Source: UMGS172 sp045592985 (GTDB lineage: Bacteria; Bacillota; Clostridia; Oscillospirales; Acutalibacteraceae). From it: a stretch of DNA of 64,000 nucleotides. A model generated the notes under the pieces. The model was given only the letters and a program-made list of their open reading frames with translations. It did no database searches and was not told where the DNA came from. The DNA is taken from assembly GCA_045592985.1 (NCBI GenBank), contig JAZNVU010000046.1, forward strand, positions 85,204 to 149,203, in the 5' to 3' direction. The number at the start of each line of letters is the position of its first letter. Within the stretch, counting starts at the first letter, position 1. Positions 8,818 to 17,591 of the stretch are shown here, piece by piece. Both the position numbers and the translations under genes were made by a program.

Positions 8818-9462
8818 TTAACAATTTTTAGGCAATACAGTCTTTATATCACCCATAAATTCATCAAAACTGTAACGGATAGGCTTAAATGTGCCGTTTT
8901 CATAAACTGCTTCACTGACTGAAGCATTAGATGCCCACGGCAAATTTTTCATTTCATCAAGAGTATTACCGTTAATGCGATTAAAAAATGCTCTTATAGG
9001 GGTAGCGTGAGAAAATACAGCAACTGTTTTGCCGTCGTTTTCCTCGGCTATTTTTTTTACAGTTTCATAAACACGGTCACTCAGATGTGCAACGCTTTCA
9101 CCTTCATCGGCTTTTGCATTACCAACATCATACATCCAAACAGTACCGTATGACTCTTTAAACTCGACAGCAAGTTCATCAAAAGCGCGATTTTCCCAAA
9201 GACCTGCTTCAATTTCGCGGAGACCTTTATCGTCGTGAATTATAAGCCCTTTAATGTCTGCAAGTGCTTTGCCTGTATTATGAGCGCGCAATAGGTCGCT
9301 TGAATATATCGCATCAATATGTATGCTTTTAAGATAATTTGCAGTACACTGAGCTTGTTTGTATCCAAGCGGAGACAAATCAAGATCCGTAATACCTAAA
9401 AAATTACCGTTCAAATTACCAATACTCTGACCATGTCGTACAAAATAAAGCCTACAAGCCAA
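8818..9462 (-). CDS. Histidine phosphatase family protein (phosphoglycerate mutase-like), 214 aa
   Basis: A phosphohistidine enzyme with the N-terminal RHG motif (FVRHGQSIGN; catalytic H10), the acid/base region GLREIEAGLWENR and the second histidine in AVFSHATPIRA. Substrate cannot be assigned; phosphoglycerate mutase, CobC-like and broad phosphatase activities all share these motifs. It is co-directional with mntP. Confidence 0.85.
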   Translation of the reverse strand: MACRLYFVRHGQSIGNLNGNFLGITDLDLSPLGYKQAQCTANYLKSIHIDAIYSSDLLRAHNTGKALADIKGLIIHDDKGLREIEAGLWENRAFDELAVEFKESYGTVWMYDVGNAKADEGESVAHLSDRVYETVKKIAEENDGKTVAVFSHATPIRAFFNRINGNTLDEMKNLPWASNASVSEAVYENGTFKPIRYSFDEFMGDIKTVLPKNC

Positions 9463-9533
9463 GTTTTACATCCCCTTAAATAGTAACTTAAGTAATTTTA
9501 ACACATGAAGTTTTTAAATGCAATAAAAATTAA

Positions 9534-9557
9534 GACCGGATTGAAACCAATCCGGTC
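9534..9557 (-). terminator. Terminator of the infC-rpmI-rplT operon
   Basis: Minus strand: a 10-bp stem GACCGGATTG/CAATCCGGTC with a GTTT loop, followed by TTAATTTTTATT. It lies 7 nt past the rplT stop. Confidence 0.88.
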
Positions 9558-9564
9558 AAATTAA

Positions 9565-9921
9565 TTATTTAAGAGCAGCCTTTGCTTTCTCAACAAGTGC
9601 AGTAAATGCGGCAGCATCTTCAACTGCAAGTTCAGCAAGCATCTTACGGTTGAGTTCGATACCTGCTTTTTTGAGACCGTTCATGAAGGTAGAATAGTTC
9701 ATACCGTTCATTTTTGCTGCAGCAGAAATTCTGGTAATCCAGAGTCTGCGGAAGTCTCTCTTCTTAAGTCTACGTCCGATATAGGCATACTGGCCAGATT
9801 TCATAACCGCTTCTTTGGCGGTCTTGAAAAGTTTAGATTTTGCTCCAAAGTAACCTTTGGCAAGCTTTAATACTTTTTTTCTTCTCTTGCGCGTCATAAT
9901 TGCGCCTTTAATACGTGCCAT
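9565..9921 (-). CDS. rplT: 50S ribosomal protein L20, 118 aa
   Basis: A basic 23S rRNA-binding protein needed early in 50S assembly. Start and length (MARIKGAIMTRKRRKK, 118 aa) are typical. In Firmicutes L20 also represses this operon by binding the leader. Ribosome-binding site GGAGG precedes the ATG. Confidence 0.99.
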   Translation of the reverse strand: MARIKGAIMTRKRRKKVLKLAKGYFGAKSKLFKTAKEAVMKSGQYAYIGRRLKKRDFRRLWITRISAAAKMNGMNYSTFMNGLKKAGIELNRKMLAELAVEDAAAFTALVEKAKAALK

Positions 9922-9953
9922 TTCAGCAACCTCCGTTTTCTTTTAGCGGTTAA

Positions 9954-10151
9954 TTATTTGTAAGGGAGCATCTTCTTTACCTTTGCTACATTGGTAACAT
10001 CGGCAATAGTTGTCTGACGAAGATTTCTCTTACGCTTTGTGGTTTTCTTGTTAAGAATGTGGGACTTAAATGCGTGTGCACGTTTTACCTTTCCGAGTTT
10101 GGTAAGTTTAAAACGTTTTTTAGCACCGCTGTGTGTTTTCATCTTAGGCAT
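9954..10151 (-). CDS. rpmI: 50S ribosomal protein L35, 65 aa
   Basis: A small basic ribosomal protein with the diagnostic start MPKMKTHSGAKKRFK and usual length. A GGAGG site lies just upstream. Middle gene of infC-rpmI-rplT. Confidence 0.99.
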   Translation of the reverse strand: MPKMKTHSGAKKRFKLTKLGKVKRAHAFKSHILNKKTTKRKRNLRQTTIADVTNVAKVKKMLPYK

Positions 10152-10182
10152 TTACATTTCCTCCTTAGAGATTTTTTAGCGA

Positions 10183-10701
10183 TCACTTATTGGTCTTGGG
10201 TGCAAGAAACATCAACATGTTTCGGCCTTCCATTTTGGCAGGCTTTTCAACTACTGCAAACTCGTCGCAGAAGTCAGCAAATCTAGCCATAATTTCGGTA
10301 CCGATTTCAGGATGACCGAGTTCACGACCGCGGAAACGGATAGACACCTTAACCTTATCGCCGCCTTGAAGGAATTTCTTGGCATGATTGCCTTTTGTTT
10401 CGAAGTCATGAGTATCAATACTAAGACCCAATCGAATTTCCTTAATGTCAACGACCTTTTGGTTTTTCTTGGCTTCCTTTTCGCGTTTTGCCTGTTCGAA
10501 GCAATATTTACCGTAATCCATAATCTTACATACGGGCGGTGTTGCATTCGGAGCGATAAGCACAAGGTCCAAATCGGATTCAAATGCTTTTTTGAGCGCA
10601 TCTTTCGATGTCATCAAACCAAGCTGTGACCCGTCCGCACCTATTACGCGAACCTCTTTTTCCCTGATTTCTTCATTGATTTGCAGTTCCTTGTTACTGA
10701 T
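10183..10701 (-). CDS. infC: Translation initiation factor IF-3, 172 aa, probable AUC start
   Basis: IF-3 binds the 30S subunit and rejects wrong start codons. The frame extends 28 codons upstream of the first in-frame standard start (TTG at 10617). This restores the conserved N-terminus SNKELQINEEIREKEVR and the full family length. No ATG, GTG or TTG exists in that extension. The ATC at 10701-10699 is 9 nt after GGAGG. infC uses rare AUU/AUC/AUA starts in many bacteria, the known basis of its autoregulation. The exact start is inferred; the extension itself is clear from conservation. Confidence 0.93.
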   Translation of the reverse strand: MSNKELQINEEIREKEVRVIGADGSQLGLMTSKDALKKAFESDLDLVLIAPNATPPVCKIMDYGKYCFEQAKREKEAKKNQKVVDIKEIRLGLSIDTHDFETKGNHAKKFLQGGDKVKVSIRFRGRELGHPEIGTEIMARFADFCDEFAVVEKPAKMEGRNMLMFLAPKTNK

Positions 10702-10845
10702 AGTAAAGCACCTCCGGCCTAAAATAACAAATGCGCGGACATAAAATATCCGCGCACAATAAGCCTAATAAATTAGTACCTATTAACCTCTTAAGACGAA
10801 ACTTTGAGGTGTGAACGGATAATGTCCAACTTTGTTGTCTTGATG
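10702..10845 (-). promoter_or_regulatory. infC leader, candidate L20-type autoregulatory leader
   Basis: A transcribed leader of about 140 nt precedes infC. It contains a GC-rich hairpin (minus-strand arms TGCGCGGA at 10756-10749 and TCCGCGCA at 10739-10732) followed by a T-rich stretch, like a terminator or attenuator. Firmicutes infC operons usually carry an L20 leader at this position; the match here is by position and shape only. Confidence 0.6.
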
Positions 10846-10874
10846 ATGATACCACATCATATGAAAAATGTCAA
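10846..10874 (-). promoter_or_regulatory. Promoter of infC-rpmI-rplT
   Basis: Minus strand: perfect -35 TTGACA (10874-10869), a 17-nt spacer and -10 TATCAT (10851-10846). Confidence 0.85.
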
Positions 10875-10892
10875 GCATTATTTCAAAATAAT

Positions 10893-12275
10893 TTACTGTT
10901 TTATTGCTTTTGTTTTCCAATTACCAAAGCGGTAGAAAATTATTGTGAGAACCGCACCTATAACCCACGAACACAAAAGCGATACTGGTATACATTCAAA
11001 TACACCGACGGGAAGTTCTTCGGTAGCGGTCATATAAGAAATACCGTAAGCCAACGGAACGCGAATTGCAACTGTTGTAATAAGCGATATCCACATTGGT
11101 GTCATGGTATCACCTGCACCGCGCATTATACCAGACAAACTTTGTGTAACAGCAACCATGATGTAACCGACAGCCAATATTTTCATGATATATTGGCTTT
11201 TAACAATAAGTTCCGGAGTATCGGTAAACAAACCTATAAGATATTTACCAAAAAGTAAAATAGCTAATGTTACGGTTGCCGAGCAAATAACTGCCATTAA
11301 TGTTCCCTGATTAGCACCTTTCTTCACTCGGTCAATTTCGTTTGCACCGATATTCTGCCCTGCGTATGTAGTAAGAGCAGTGCCAAAGGAGAAGTTCGGC
11401 ATCATGGCAAAGCCATCAACACGCATAACAATAACGTTAGCCGCAATCAGTTCGGGTCCAAACTGATTAGTAAGTGACTGAACAATTATCATTGCAGAAG
11501 AGAAAATTGCTTGCGTAAGACCTGCAGGCAAACCCAATTTCACAAGAGTCTTAACATAATATGCTTTGGGTTTTAAGTATTTAATACCAAAGTCGTAATA
11601 CTCCTTCATTTTGGTAAGTCTTATATAGCAAAGTATAGAAGATACAACCTGAGCGATTATAGTGGCAAGCGCAACACCGGCAACACCCATATTGAGTCCC
11701 CAATCGGCTACAAAATAAATATCTAAAATAACGTTTATAACCGTTGCAACGAGCAGATAAACGAGAGCGGCAAAAGAATCGCCCAAACCTCTTAATAAAC
11801 CGCTAAGTATGTTATAATACGCCATACCCATTATACCAACAAGTGAAATAGCCAAATAATTATAACAGTCTGTCTGAATTTCAGATGGTGTTTTTAATAA
11901 AACTACAATTTTTTCAAGGAATGGTAAAACTGCTACTATTAATAAAACACAGGCAACGGCAGTAGCGGTTATACTGCTTCCTATTGTGTGAGAAAGACTT
12001 TCTCTGTTTTTGGCGCCTACATACTGAGCAACCATTATACTTGCACCGGCTGATATACCAATGAACAAAACCAAGAAAAGATTTACAATCGGCAAAGCAC
12101 TGCCAACAGCCGCAAGAGCGTTGTCACCAATATATTTACCGACAACAATGCTATCAACAGTGCTGTACAACTGTTGTGCTATATTGCCTATCAACATAGG
12201 CAAAGTAAATTTAATTATTCCCTTCCATGGGGTACCCACAGTCAAGTCAATAGGCTGGTTTAAACTTTTTATCAC
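10893..12275 (-). CDS. MATE family multidrug/Na+ exporter, 460 aa
   Basis: A twelve-helix membrane antiporter of the DinF/NorM type with the usual length. Family stretches include GTPWKGIIKFTLPMLIGNIAQQ at the N-terminus (residues 14-35) and LPAGLTQAIFSS and LAVGYIMVAVTQSL later. Substrate cannot be told. It lies 26 nt after the VanY-like gene and may be part of a serA-vanY-MATE unit. Confidence 0.9.
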   Translation of the reverse strand: MIKSLNQPIDLTVGTPWKGIIKFTLPMLIGNIAQQLYSTVDSIVVGKYIGDNALAAVGSALPIVNLFLVLFIGISAGASIMVAQYVGAKNRESLSHTIGSSITATAVACVLLIVAVLPFLEKIVVLLKTPSEIQTDCYNYLAISLVGIMGMAYYNILSGLLRGLGDSFAALVYLLVATVINVILDIYFVADWGLNMGVAGVALATIIAQVVSSILCYIRLTKMKEYYDFGIKYLKPKAYYVKTLVKLGLPAGLTQAIFSSAMIIVQSLTNQFGPELIAANVIVMRVDGFAMMPNFSFGTALTTYAGQNIGANEIDRVKKGANQGTLMAVICSATVTLAILLFGKYLIGLFTDTPELIVKSQYIMKILAVGYIMVAVTQSLSGIMRGAGDTMTPMWISLITTVAIRVPLAYGISYMTATEELPVGVFECIPVSLLCSWVIGAVLTIIFYRFGNWKTKAIKQ

Positions 12276-12301
12276 TTGATTAACCTCTCAAAATCGCAGA
12301 A

Positions 12302-13138
12302 TTATTGAACCCCGCCGCTTTTTAAATATTCGATATATTCTTCGAAACACATACCGAGGTCGTTAATTGCCTTTGCATGCTCTACACCTACATACCTGTA
12401 ATGCCAAGGTTCATATATTATTTTGGTAATATCCTGCTTGTCCTTTGCGTATCGCATGATAAATCCAAAATCCTCAGCGTTTTCTTGCAACCAAGCAAAC
12501 TCAGCAGTATCCTCAAAACTTCCTTCAACCGAAATTATATCAACCGCTAACCCCAAATGATGCTCGCTTGTGCCTGGTAAAGCAACAACCTTAGCTGCCT
12601 CAGCCTTAGCTTCTTCATCAGACAAGCCTTGATTTTTAAAACGGGTCACGCGGTTGTTGAAAAGGCCTTGCTGATATTCATAATCGCGGTAAGCCGAACA
12701 TGCCCAGAGAGCAATTCCATCCTCAGACGCGGCTTTACACATCGCCTCATAATGTTCAACAACTCTTGAATCAAGGTATTTTGCTGATTCTTTAGTTCCT
12801 CTATATGCTTTAAGTATAGTTGTAAGTTCAACAGAATCAATAAAATCTTTAGTAACGCTATTGTCAGGATTAACAAGTTTTAAATACCATTTATCAACTT
12901 CAGCCATCATTGATAACTGTTCATCGGTTGGCGAAGAGGCAGAATCGGAAGTGACCGACCCGCTATTTTGCGAGTCGGTCTCCTTCTTCAATTCATTATA
13001 CTTTGTGCTGACAATTATCAAAGAAACCGCAAGAATAACAATGATCACAAGCTCCAAAAGCATAAACAAACGTCTAAAAATCCTGATTTTGCGTCTTCTT
13101 GCCCTTTCATGTTCGCGTGAATAATTGCGATTTTCCAT
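12302..13138 (-). CDS. D-alanyl-D-alanine carboxypeptidase, M15/VanY family, 278 aa
   Basis: A membrane-anchored zinc peptidase that trims the terminal D-Ala of peptidoglycan stems. A single membrane helix lies at about residues 20-45. The M15B motifs follow: CSAYRDYEYQ, the zinc motif SEHHLGLAVDI (H, D ligands) and EPWHYRYVG with the last His ligand. Its ATG shares one base with the serA stop. Vancomycin resistance is not implied: no vanHAX-like genes are near. Confidence 0.9.
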   Translation of the reverse strand: MENRNYSREHERARRRKIRIFRRLFMLLELVIIVILAVSLIIVSTKYNELKKETDSQNSGSVTSDSASSPTDEQLSMMAEVDKWYLKLVNPDNSVTKDFIDSVELTTILKAYRGTKESAKYLDSRVVEHYEAMCKAASEDGIALWACSAYRDYEYQQGLFNNRVTRFKNQGLSDEEAKAEAAKVVALPGTSEHHLGLAVDIISVEGSFEDTAEFAWLQENAEDFGFIMRYAKDKQDITKIIYEPWHYRYVGVEHAKAINDLGMCFEEYIEYLKSGGVQ

Positions 13139-14310
13139 TAAATAACCCTAACCTTAATAACTTCAGGCATTGCACCAATTTCATCGGCAATTTTTGTAAC
13201 CTTAGTCATATCTTTCTCGTCAATATCAAGCATTGTATATGCAAAGTCATTCTTAGACTTATTAAGCATGTTACTAATGTTAATATTAGCGTCAGAAACA
13301 ATTCCGGAAATCTTATTGATAACAGCGGGAACATTCTTATGAATGATGCAAATTCTCTCAGCACCGGACTTAGGCATTGAAATATTGGGCATATTAACCG
13401 AGTTAACAATGTTACCGTTTTCAATATAATCCATCAATTCATCGGCTGCCATAATTGCACAGTTATCCTCTGATTCAGGAGTAGATGCACCAAGGTGAGG
13501 AATACATACAACACCGTCAGCACCGATAACCTCGTCAGACGGGAAGTCAGTAACATATGCAGCAACCTTACCCTCATCAAGAGCAGCAAGCAAATCTGTA
13601 GAATTGACCAAATCACCACGTGCAAAGTTAAGAATTCTAACGCCGTCTTTCATCATACCGATAGTCTCTTTATTGATAAAGCCTTTGGTATCGGGAGTAA
13701 GCGGTACATGGAGAGTAATATAATCACACTGTTCATAAATATCCTTAAGGTCCATAGCATGAATAGCATTATGGTTAAGGTTCCATGCAGCGTTAACCGA
13801 AAGATAAGGGTCATAACCGTAAACCTTCATACCAAGAGCATTGGCAGCATTGGCAACAAGAACACCAATAGCACCAAGACCAATAACACCAAGGCACTTA
13901 CCTTTAATTTCGGGACCTACAAAAGCGCCCTTGCCTTTTTCAACCATTTTGCCGACCTCTGCACCGTTACCCTTAAGGGTCTTAGCCCACTCAATAGCAG
14001 GAATAACACGGCGGGAAGAAAGTAAAAGACCTGCAATTACAAGTTCCTTAACAGCGTTAGCGTTAGCACCGGGAGTATTGAAAACAACAATGCCCTCTTC
14101 AGCACAACGGTCAACCGGGATGTTGTTAGTACCGGCACCTGCACGTGCAATAGCCAAAAGTGACTTAGGAAACTCTACATCATGAAGCGCAGCCGAACGA
14201 ACGATAGCTCCGACAGGATTTTCAACCTCATCACCGCAAGTGTATGCGTTTTTGTCAAAACGGTCAAGACCGATAGACGAAATTTTGTTGTAAGTTTTAA
14301 TATTGAACAT
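13138..14310 (-). CDS. serA: D-3-phosphoglycerate dehydrogenase, 390 aa
   Basis: First enzyme of serine synthesis, oxidising 3-phosphoglycerate. The NAD-binding motif is GLGAIGVLVANAA, catalytic-type stretches are FARGDLV and CIPHLGASTPESEDN, and a C-terminal ACT domain (from about residue 318) probably senses serine. This is the short form of about 390 aa. The ATG at 14310 has GAGGAAG 5 nt upstream, so the longer in-frame start at 14355 is rejected. serC is not in the window. Confidence 0.94.
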   Translation of the reverse strand: MFNIKTYNKISSIGLDRFDKNAYTCGDEVENPVGAIVRSAALHDVEFPKSLLAIARAGAGTNNIPVDRCAEEGIVVFNTPGANANAVKELVIAGLLLSSRRVIPAIEWAKTLKGNGAEVGKMVEKGKGAFVGPEIKGKCLGVIGLGAIGVLVANAANALGMKVYGYDPYLSVNAAWNLNHNAIHAMDLKDIYEQCDYITLHVPLTPDTKGFINKETIGMMKDGVRILNFARGDLVNSTDLLAALDEGKVAAYVTDFPSDEVIGADGVVCIPHLGASTPESEDNCAIMAADELMDYIENGNIVNSVNMPNISMPKSGAERICIIHKNVPAVINKISGIVSDANINISNMLNKSKNDFAYTMLDIDEKDMTKVTKIADEIGAMPEVIKVRVI

Positions 14311-14354
14311 AATATCTTCCTCCACATAAGCACAATAGCTTCTTATTAATGACA

Positions 14355-14382
14355 ATTATATTATATATTTATGAATTGTCAA
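14355..14382 (-). promoter_or_regulatory. serA promoter with an overlapping inverted repeat
   Basis: Minus strand: -35 TTGACA (14382-14377), a 16-nt spacer, -10 TATAAT (14360-14355). GACAATT/AATTGTC (14351-14357 and 14374-14380) form an inverted repeat spanning the -35 to the -10, a possible operator. Confidence 0.72.
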
Positions 14383-14457
14383 GTACTTTGTTAAAATTTA
14401 TACTAAATTTGTTGGAAAATAGACTGGAATCAAGAAATGTTTGTTAATAATTTAACA

Positions 14458-15021
14458 TTATAGTTGTTTTCTCAACAAATCAAAATACTCGCGAATCTCA
14501 GCAACCTTTAAATCTACCTCGGTTTTAGCACTGTTAAAATCTTCGTTTTCAGTCATAATATTAAGAATCTCGGATTTAAATACCTCTGTTCTTCCCAAGG
14601 CGAGATTGACAAGGTCTTTTGCATTTTGACCGCCAACCTCGGTGAATTCATTACAAGCTTCAGCACATTCAAGCACTATTCTTCCTATAATTGATGATGC
14701 GCTGTGTAAAGAAATCGGTTGTTGCTGAGCAGAATAAATGTTTAAAGGTTGTTCCTTATCAGAAACTTCTTCAACAACAGGTTCAACGGGCTCATCCGTA
14801 ACATTTTCAGAAGTTGAATCTATTTTGGCAACCAAAGCTTCGTTTTGTAATTCCTCTGTTAAACGGTTTACTTCACCTTTAAGGCTTTCTATTACGTTTT
14901 TTAGTTCTTCAATTTGCGATTTGTTCACATCAAGTTGCTTAGATAAAACCACATTGTCATTATACAATTCATTATTCTTTGCAATCAAAGTATTAATTTG
15001 CTCAACCATTTTCTTTTTCAA
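14458..15021 (-). CDS. Coiled-coil protein of unknown function, about 187 aa
   Basis: Not recognised. Residues about 5-65 form a heptad-rich coiled coil; an acidic, low-complexity linker (EPVEPVVEE) follows; the C-terminal 80 residues are helical and hydrophobic/charged without membrane segments. It recalls DivIVA- or ZapA-like helper proteins only in general shape. The TTG at 15021 with AGGGTG 8 nt upstream is the best start; an in-frame upstream TTG (15042) would lie before that site. It stands alone, divergent from the DUF4364 gene. Confidence 0.72.
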   Translation of the reverse strand: MKKKMVEQINTLIAKNNELYNDNVVLSKQLDVNKSQIEELKNVIESLKGEVNRLTEELQNEALVAKIDSTSENVTDEPVEPVVEEVSDKEQPLNIYSAQQQPISLHSASSIIGRIVLECAEACNEFTEVGGQNAKDLVNLALGRTEVFKSEILNIMTENEDFNSAKTEVDLKVAEIREYFDLLRKQL

Positions 15022-15082
15022 AAAAATCACACCCTTTTTCAAATTATATAATAAAAAAGACGCATATTCAATAATAAAAAAC

Positions 15083-15111
15083 TTGTTAAAAACGAAATAA
15101 TGTAGTATAAT
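15083..15111 (+). promoter_or_regulatory. Promoter of the DUF4364 gene
   Basis: -35 TTGTTA (15083-15088), 17-nt spacer, -10 TATAAT (15106-15111), about 30 nt before the start codon. Confidence 0.72.
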
Positions 15112-15141
15112 AGAGAAAATTGCAATAATATGGAGAGAAAT

Positions 15142-15702
15142 ATGCAGACTGATGCTATGAATGCCGGAGTAAATCCCGGCGGACTTAAAAGTAAAATTGA
15201 AATTCGTGTGCTTATTTGCTACCTACTTGAAAACTCTTCGGGGGCTGTTCCCCTTGAAGCGGTAAAAGAGCAGTTACACTTTGGAGGGTTGGCAAATTAT
15301 TTTGAAACAGCGCTTGCCATATCTGATTTAAGTGAAAACGGCACTATCACTTGTACCGAAGAAAACGGTGTCAAACTTTACAGTGCAACTATCGAAAGCA
15401 ACCGTGTATCAAGTGCTCTCGGCAATGGTCTCCCCTTTTCGGTTAAAGAAAAAGCTCTCGCTTTGACCGACAGCATTATAACACGCAGAAAAAACGAACG
15501 TAACAACAAAGTAGACATCGAGAAAGCCGAATTGGGTTATAACGTCACCTGCCGAATTTTCGAAAAAGACCATTGCTTGGCAAGTGTGAGCCTTCTTGTT
15601 CCCGATGAGCAAACTGCACTTGATGTAAAAGGCAGGTTTTTATCTGACCCGATGATTACTCTCGTCAAGGCAACAGAGGCACTGACCGGCGCAGATATAT
15701 AA
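15142..15702 (+). CDS. DUF4364 family protein, 186 aa
   Basis: A conserved Clostridia protein of unknown role. The N-terminal GLKSKIEIRVLICYLLE is typical of DUF4364, which looks like a winged-helix domain. No membrane segments. The ATG at 15142 is preceded by GGAGAG at a good distance, so I prefer it to the in-frame ATG at 15130. A DNA-binding role is inference from the predicted fold type. Confidence 0.8.
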   Translation: MQTDAMNAGVNPGGLKSKIEIRVLICYLLENSSGAVPLEAVKEQLHFGGLANYFETALAISDLSENGTITCTEENGVKLYSATIESNRVSSALGNGLPFSVKEKALALTDSIITRRKNERNNKVDIEKAELGYNVTCRIFEKDHCLASVSLLVPDEQTALDVKGRFLSDPMITLVKATEALTGADI

Positions 15703-15727
15703 AAAACCCAAAGACTAAAAGTCTAAG
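15703..15727 (-). terminator. Probable terminator of tRNA-Thr
   Basis: Minus strand: CCCTTAGAC and GTCTTTGGG pair around a short loop with a small internal loop, followed by TTTTTTATA. It lies just past the tRNA 3' end and abuts the stop of the convergent DUF4364 gene. Confidence 0.65.
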
Positions 15728-15734
15728 GGCTTTA

Positions 15735-15810
15735 TGGAGCCGGAGATGGGACTCGAACCCACGACCTGCTGATTACGAATCAGCTGCTCTACCAACTGAG
15801 CCACCCCGGC
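15735..15810 (-). tRNA. tRNA-Thr(CGT), CCA encoded
   Basis: Cloverleaf visible on the minus strand. The acceptor stem GCCGGGG pairs with CTCCGGC (one G-T), the D-arm contains AGTTGGTAGAGC, the anticodon arm is GCTGA/TCAGC with loop TTCGTAA (anticodon CGT, reading ACG), and the T-arm contains GGTTCGAGTCC. The discriminator is T and CCA is encoded. Single tRNA gene with its own terminator. Confidence 0.97.
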
Positions 15811-15879
15811 ACCGACCTGTTGATTATAACAACTTTTTTTCGCTAAGTCAAGTATTAAATAACTTTTAGGAGAATCGTT

Positions 15880-16290
15880 ATGTCAAAAGAAATCAAACGT
15901 ACAAATATCGGCGAAAAATTACGTCAATACCGAAAAAATATGCATTTGACACAAGTTGAAGTTGCAGAAATACTGGGAATTAAACGCAATACTTATGCAA
16001 GATATGAAACCGACACTACACCACCAATCAATATTCTGACAAAACTCGGCGTTTTTTTTGGAATCACAACCGACGAATTACTTGGATGTGATGGGTATTA
16101 CGATTCAGCTGTCACCAATCTTGAGACCCAATTCACCAAATTATCTTCTGTCAATAGTTATACTCAAAACAACGGTTTTTCGGCTGAAGAATTAAAAACG
16201 CTTTTGAAAATAACAAACATGTCTAAAGAAAAAAGAGAAGAATTAATAAAATATATCGAAAACATTGTGGATGATGAAAATCTCTTATAA
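15880..16290 (+). CDS. XRE-family helix-turn-helix regulator, 136 aa
   Basis: The N-terminal Cro/C1-type HTH (GEKLRQYRKNMHLTQVEVAE, then the recognition helix KRNTYARYE) spans residues about 10-68 and is followed by a short C-terminal region of unknown role. Ribosome-binding site TAGGAG. Stands alone between the tRNA and the rha operon; its target is unknown. Confidence 0.88.
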   Translation: MSKEIKRTNIGEKLRQYRKNMHLTQVEVAEILGIKRNTYARYETDTTPPINILTKLGVFFGITTDELLGCDGYYDSAVTNLETQFTKLSSVNSYTQNNGFSAEELKTLLKITNMSKEKREELIKYIENIVDDENLL

Positions 16291-16325
16291 AAAAATCCTT
16301 CGGGTTTTTACCCGAAGGATTTTTT
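16291..16325. terminator. Bidirectional terminator between the XRE gene and rhaA
   Basis: The inverted repeat AAAAATCCTTCGGGT (16291-16305) with its complement at 16310-16324, and T/A tracts on both sides. Confidence 0.92.
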
Positions 16326-16327
16326 AA

Positions 16328-17578
16328 TTATCTCTTAGAAAGAACTTCCTTCTCGTAAGACTTTACCTCTTTAAGCCATTCGTCGCCAACAGGCACACCG
16401 TTAACTTCGCAGAAGTAGTCCCAAACTGCGCCGAAGGGGAAAGATTTATATTCTTCGGTAAGAGCAAGTCTTGAAGTGTAGTCACCTTCAAGTTCAATCT
16501 TCTGCAATTGTGCGGTGGGCTCGAGCAACGCTTTGAGCAAAGCCTTCTGCATATTTCTCATACCGATAACCCATGCAGCAACTCGATTGATACTTGCATC
16601 AATGAAGTCAAGACCAATGTGAGTGCGGTCAAGTAAATTGGTACGTACAATCGACTGTGCAATAGCACAAAGTTCATCGTCAAGAACTATTACATGGTCA
16701 GAGTCCCAACGAACAGGACGGCTAACGTGAAGAAGCAGGTCGTTTGTAAAAAGAAGAACGGTGGGAATTTTGTCCGAAATAACCTCGGTAGGATGATAAT
16801 GGCCTGCATCCAAAGTGCACATCTTATTTCTTGAGGTTGCGTAAGCAACACAGAACTCATTTGAACCAACGGTGTAGCTTTCAGCACCAATACCGAAAAC
16901 CTTACTTTCAATACCGTCAAGGTTATACTTTTCATCAATAGGTTCAGCAAAAACTTCGTCAAGAGCAGTCATCATGCGGCGGCGAGGTGCCTCACGGTCA
17001 ACAGGAATATCCTTATATCCATCGGGAAACCAGAAGTTGGTGCAACAAGTTTGACCGAGTTCTTTACCAAAATACTCGGCAATTTTACGTGATGCAATAC
17101 AATGCTTAATCCAGAAGTTTCTAACCTTTTCATCTGCACTCGAAATAGTAAAACCGCTGTCAGCCATCGGGTGTGAGAAACAAGTAGGGTTAAAATCAAG
17201 ACCATAGCCGTTTTGTTTTGCCCATTCAACCCACTTTTGGAAATGCTTAGGTTCTAATTCATCAAGGTCAACCTTCTCGTCGGTGTCAGCATAAATGGCG
17301 TGAAGACTTAATTTGTGCTTACCTGCGATAAGCGAAAAAGCTTTATCAATATCCTGACGAAGTTCATCGGGTGTGTTAGCTTTACCGGGATAGTTACCGG
17401 TAGTCTCAATACCGCCTGATAAGGCAATGTCTTTAAAAAGAAAACCGTTTATGTCGTCTCCCTGCCAGCACTGCATGGAAATTTTAATGTTTTTAAGTTT
17501 TTCAATAACAGCGTCGGTATCAACACCAATCTCTGCATATTTAGCTTTAGCATACTTGTAGCCATCAAGTGATTTCAT
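16328..17578 (-). CDS. rhaA: L-rhamnose isomerase, 416 aa
   Basis: Converts L-rhamnose to L-rhamnulose. Length and start region (SMQCWQGDDINGF) match the family, and the metal-binding barrel stretches HAIYADTD, DFNPTCFSHP and DAGHYHPTE are visible. It follows rhaB by 13 nt. The next pathway enzyme, rhamnulose-1-phosphate aldolase (rhaD), is not in the window. Confidence 0.96.
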   Translation of the reverse strand: MKSLDGYKYAKAKYAEIGVDTDAVIEKLKNIKISMQCWQGDDINGFLFKDIALSGGIETTGNYPGKANTPDELRQDIDKAFSLIAGKHKLSLHAIYADTDEKVDLDELEPKHFQKWVEWAKQNGYGLDFNPTCFSHPMADSGFTISSADEKVRNFWIKHCIASRKIAEYFGKELGQTCCTNFWFPDGYKDIPVDREAPRRRMMTALDEVFAEPIDEKYNLDGIESKVFGIGAESYTVGSNEFCVAYATSRNKMCTLDAGHYHPTEVISDKIPTVLLFTNDLLLHVSRPVRWDSDHVIVLDDELCAIAQSIVRTNLLDRTHIGLDFIDASINRVAAWVIGMRNMQKALLKALLEPTAQLQKIELEGDYTSRLALTEEYKSFPFGAVWDYFCEVNGVPVGDEWLKEVKSYEKEVLSKR

Positions 17579-17591
17579 TTTAACTTCTCCT

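Noticed and set aside
12302..13138. Vancomycin resistance gene (vanY)
   Set aside because: The M15 family is a general peptidoglycan carboxypeptidase family and no vanH, vanA or vanX genes are nearby.
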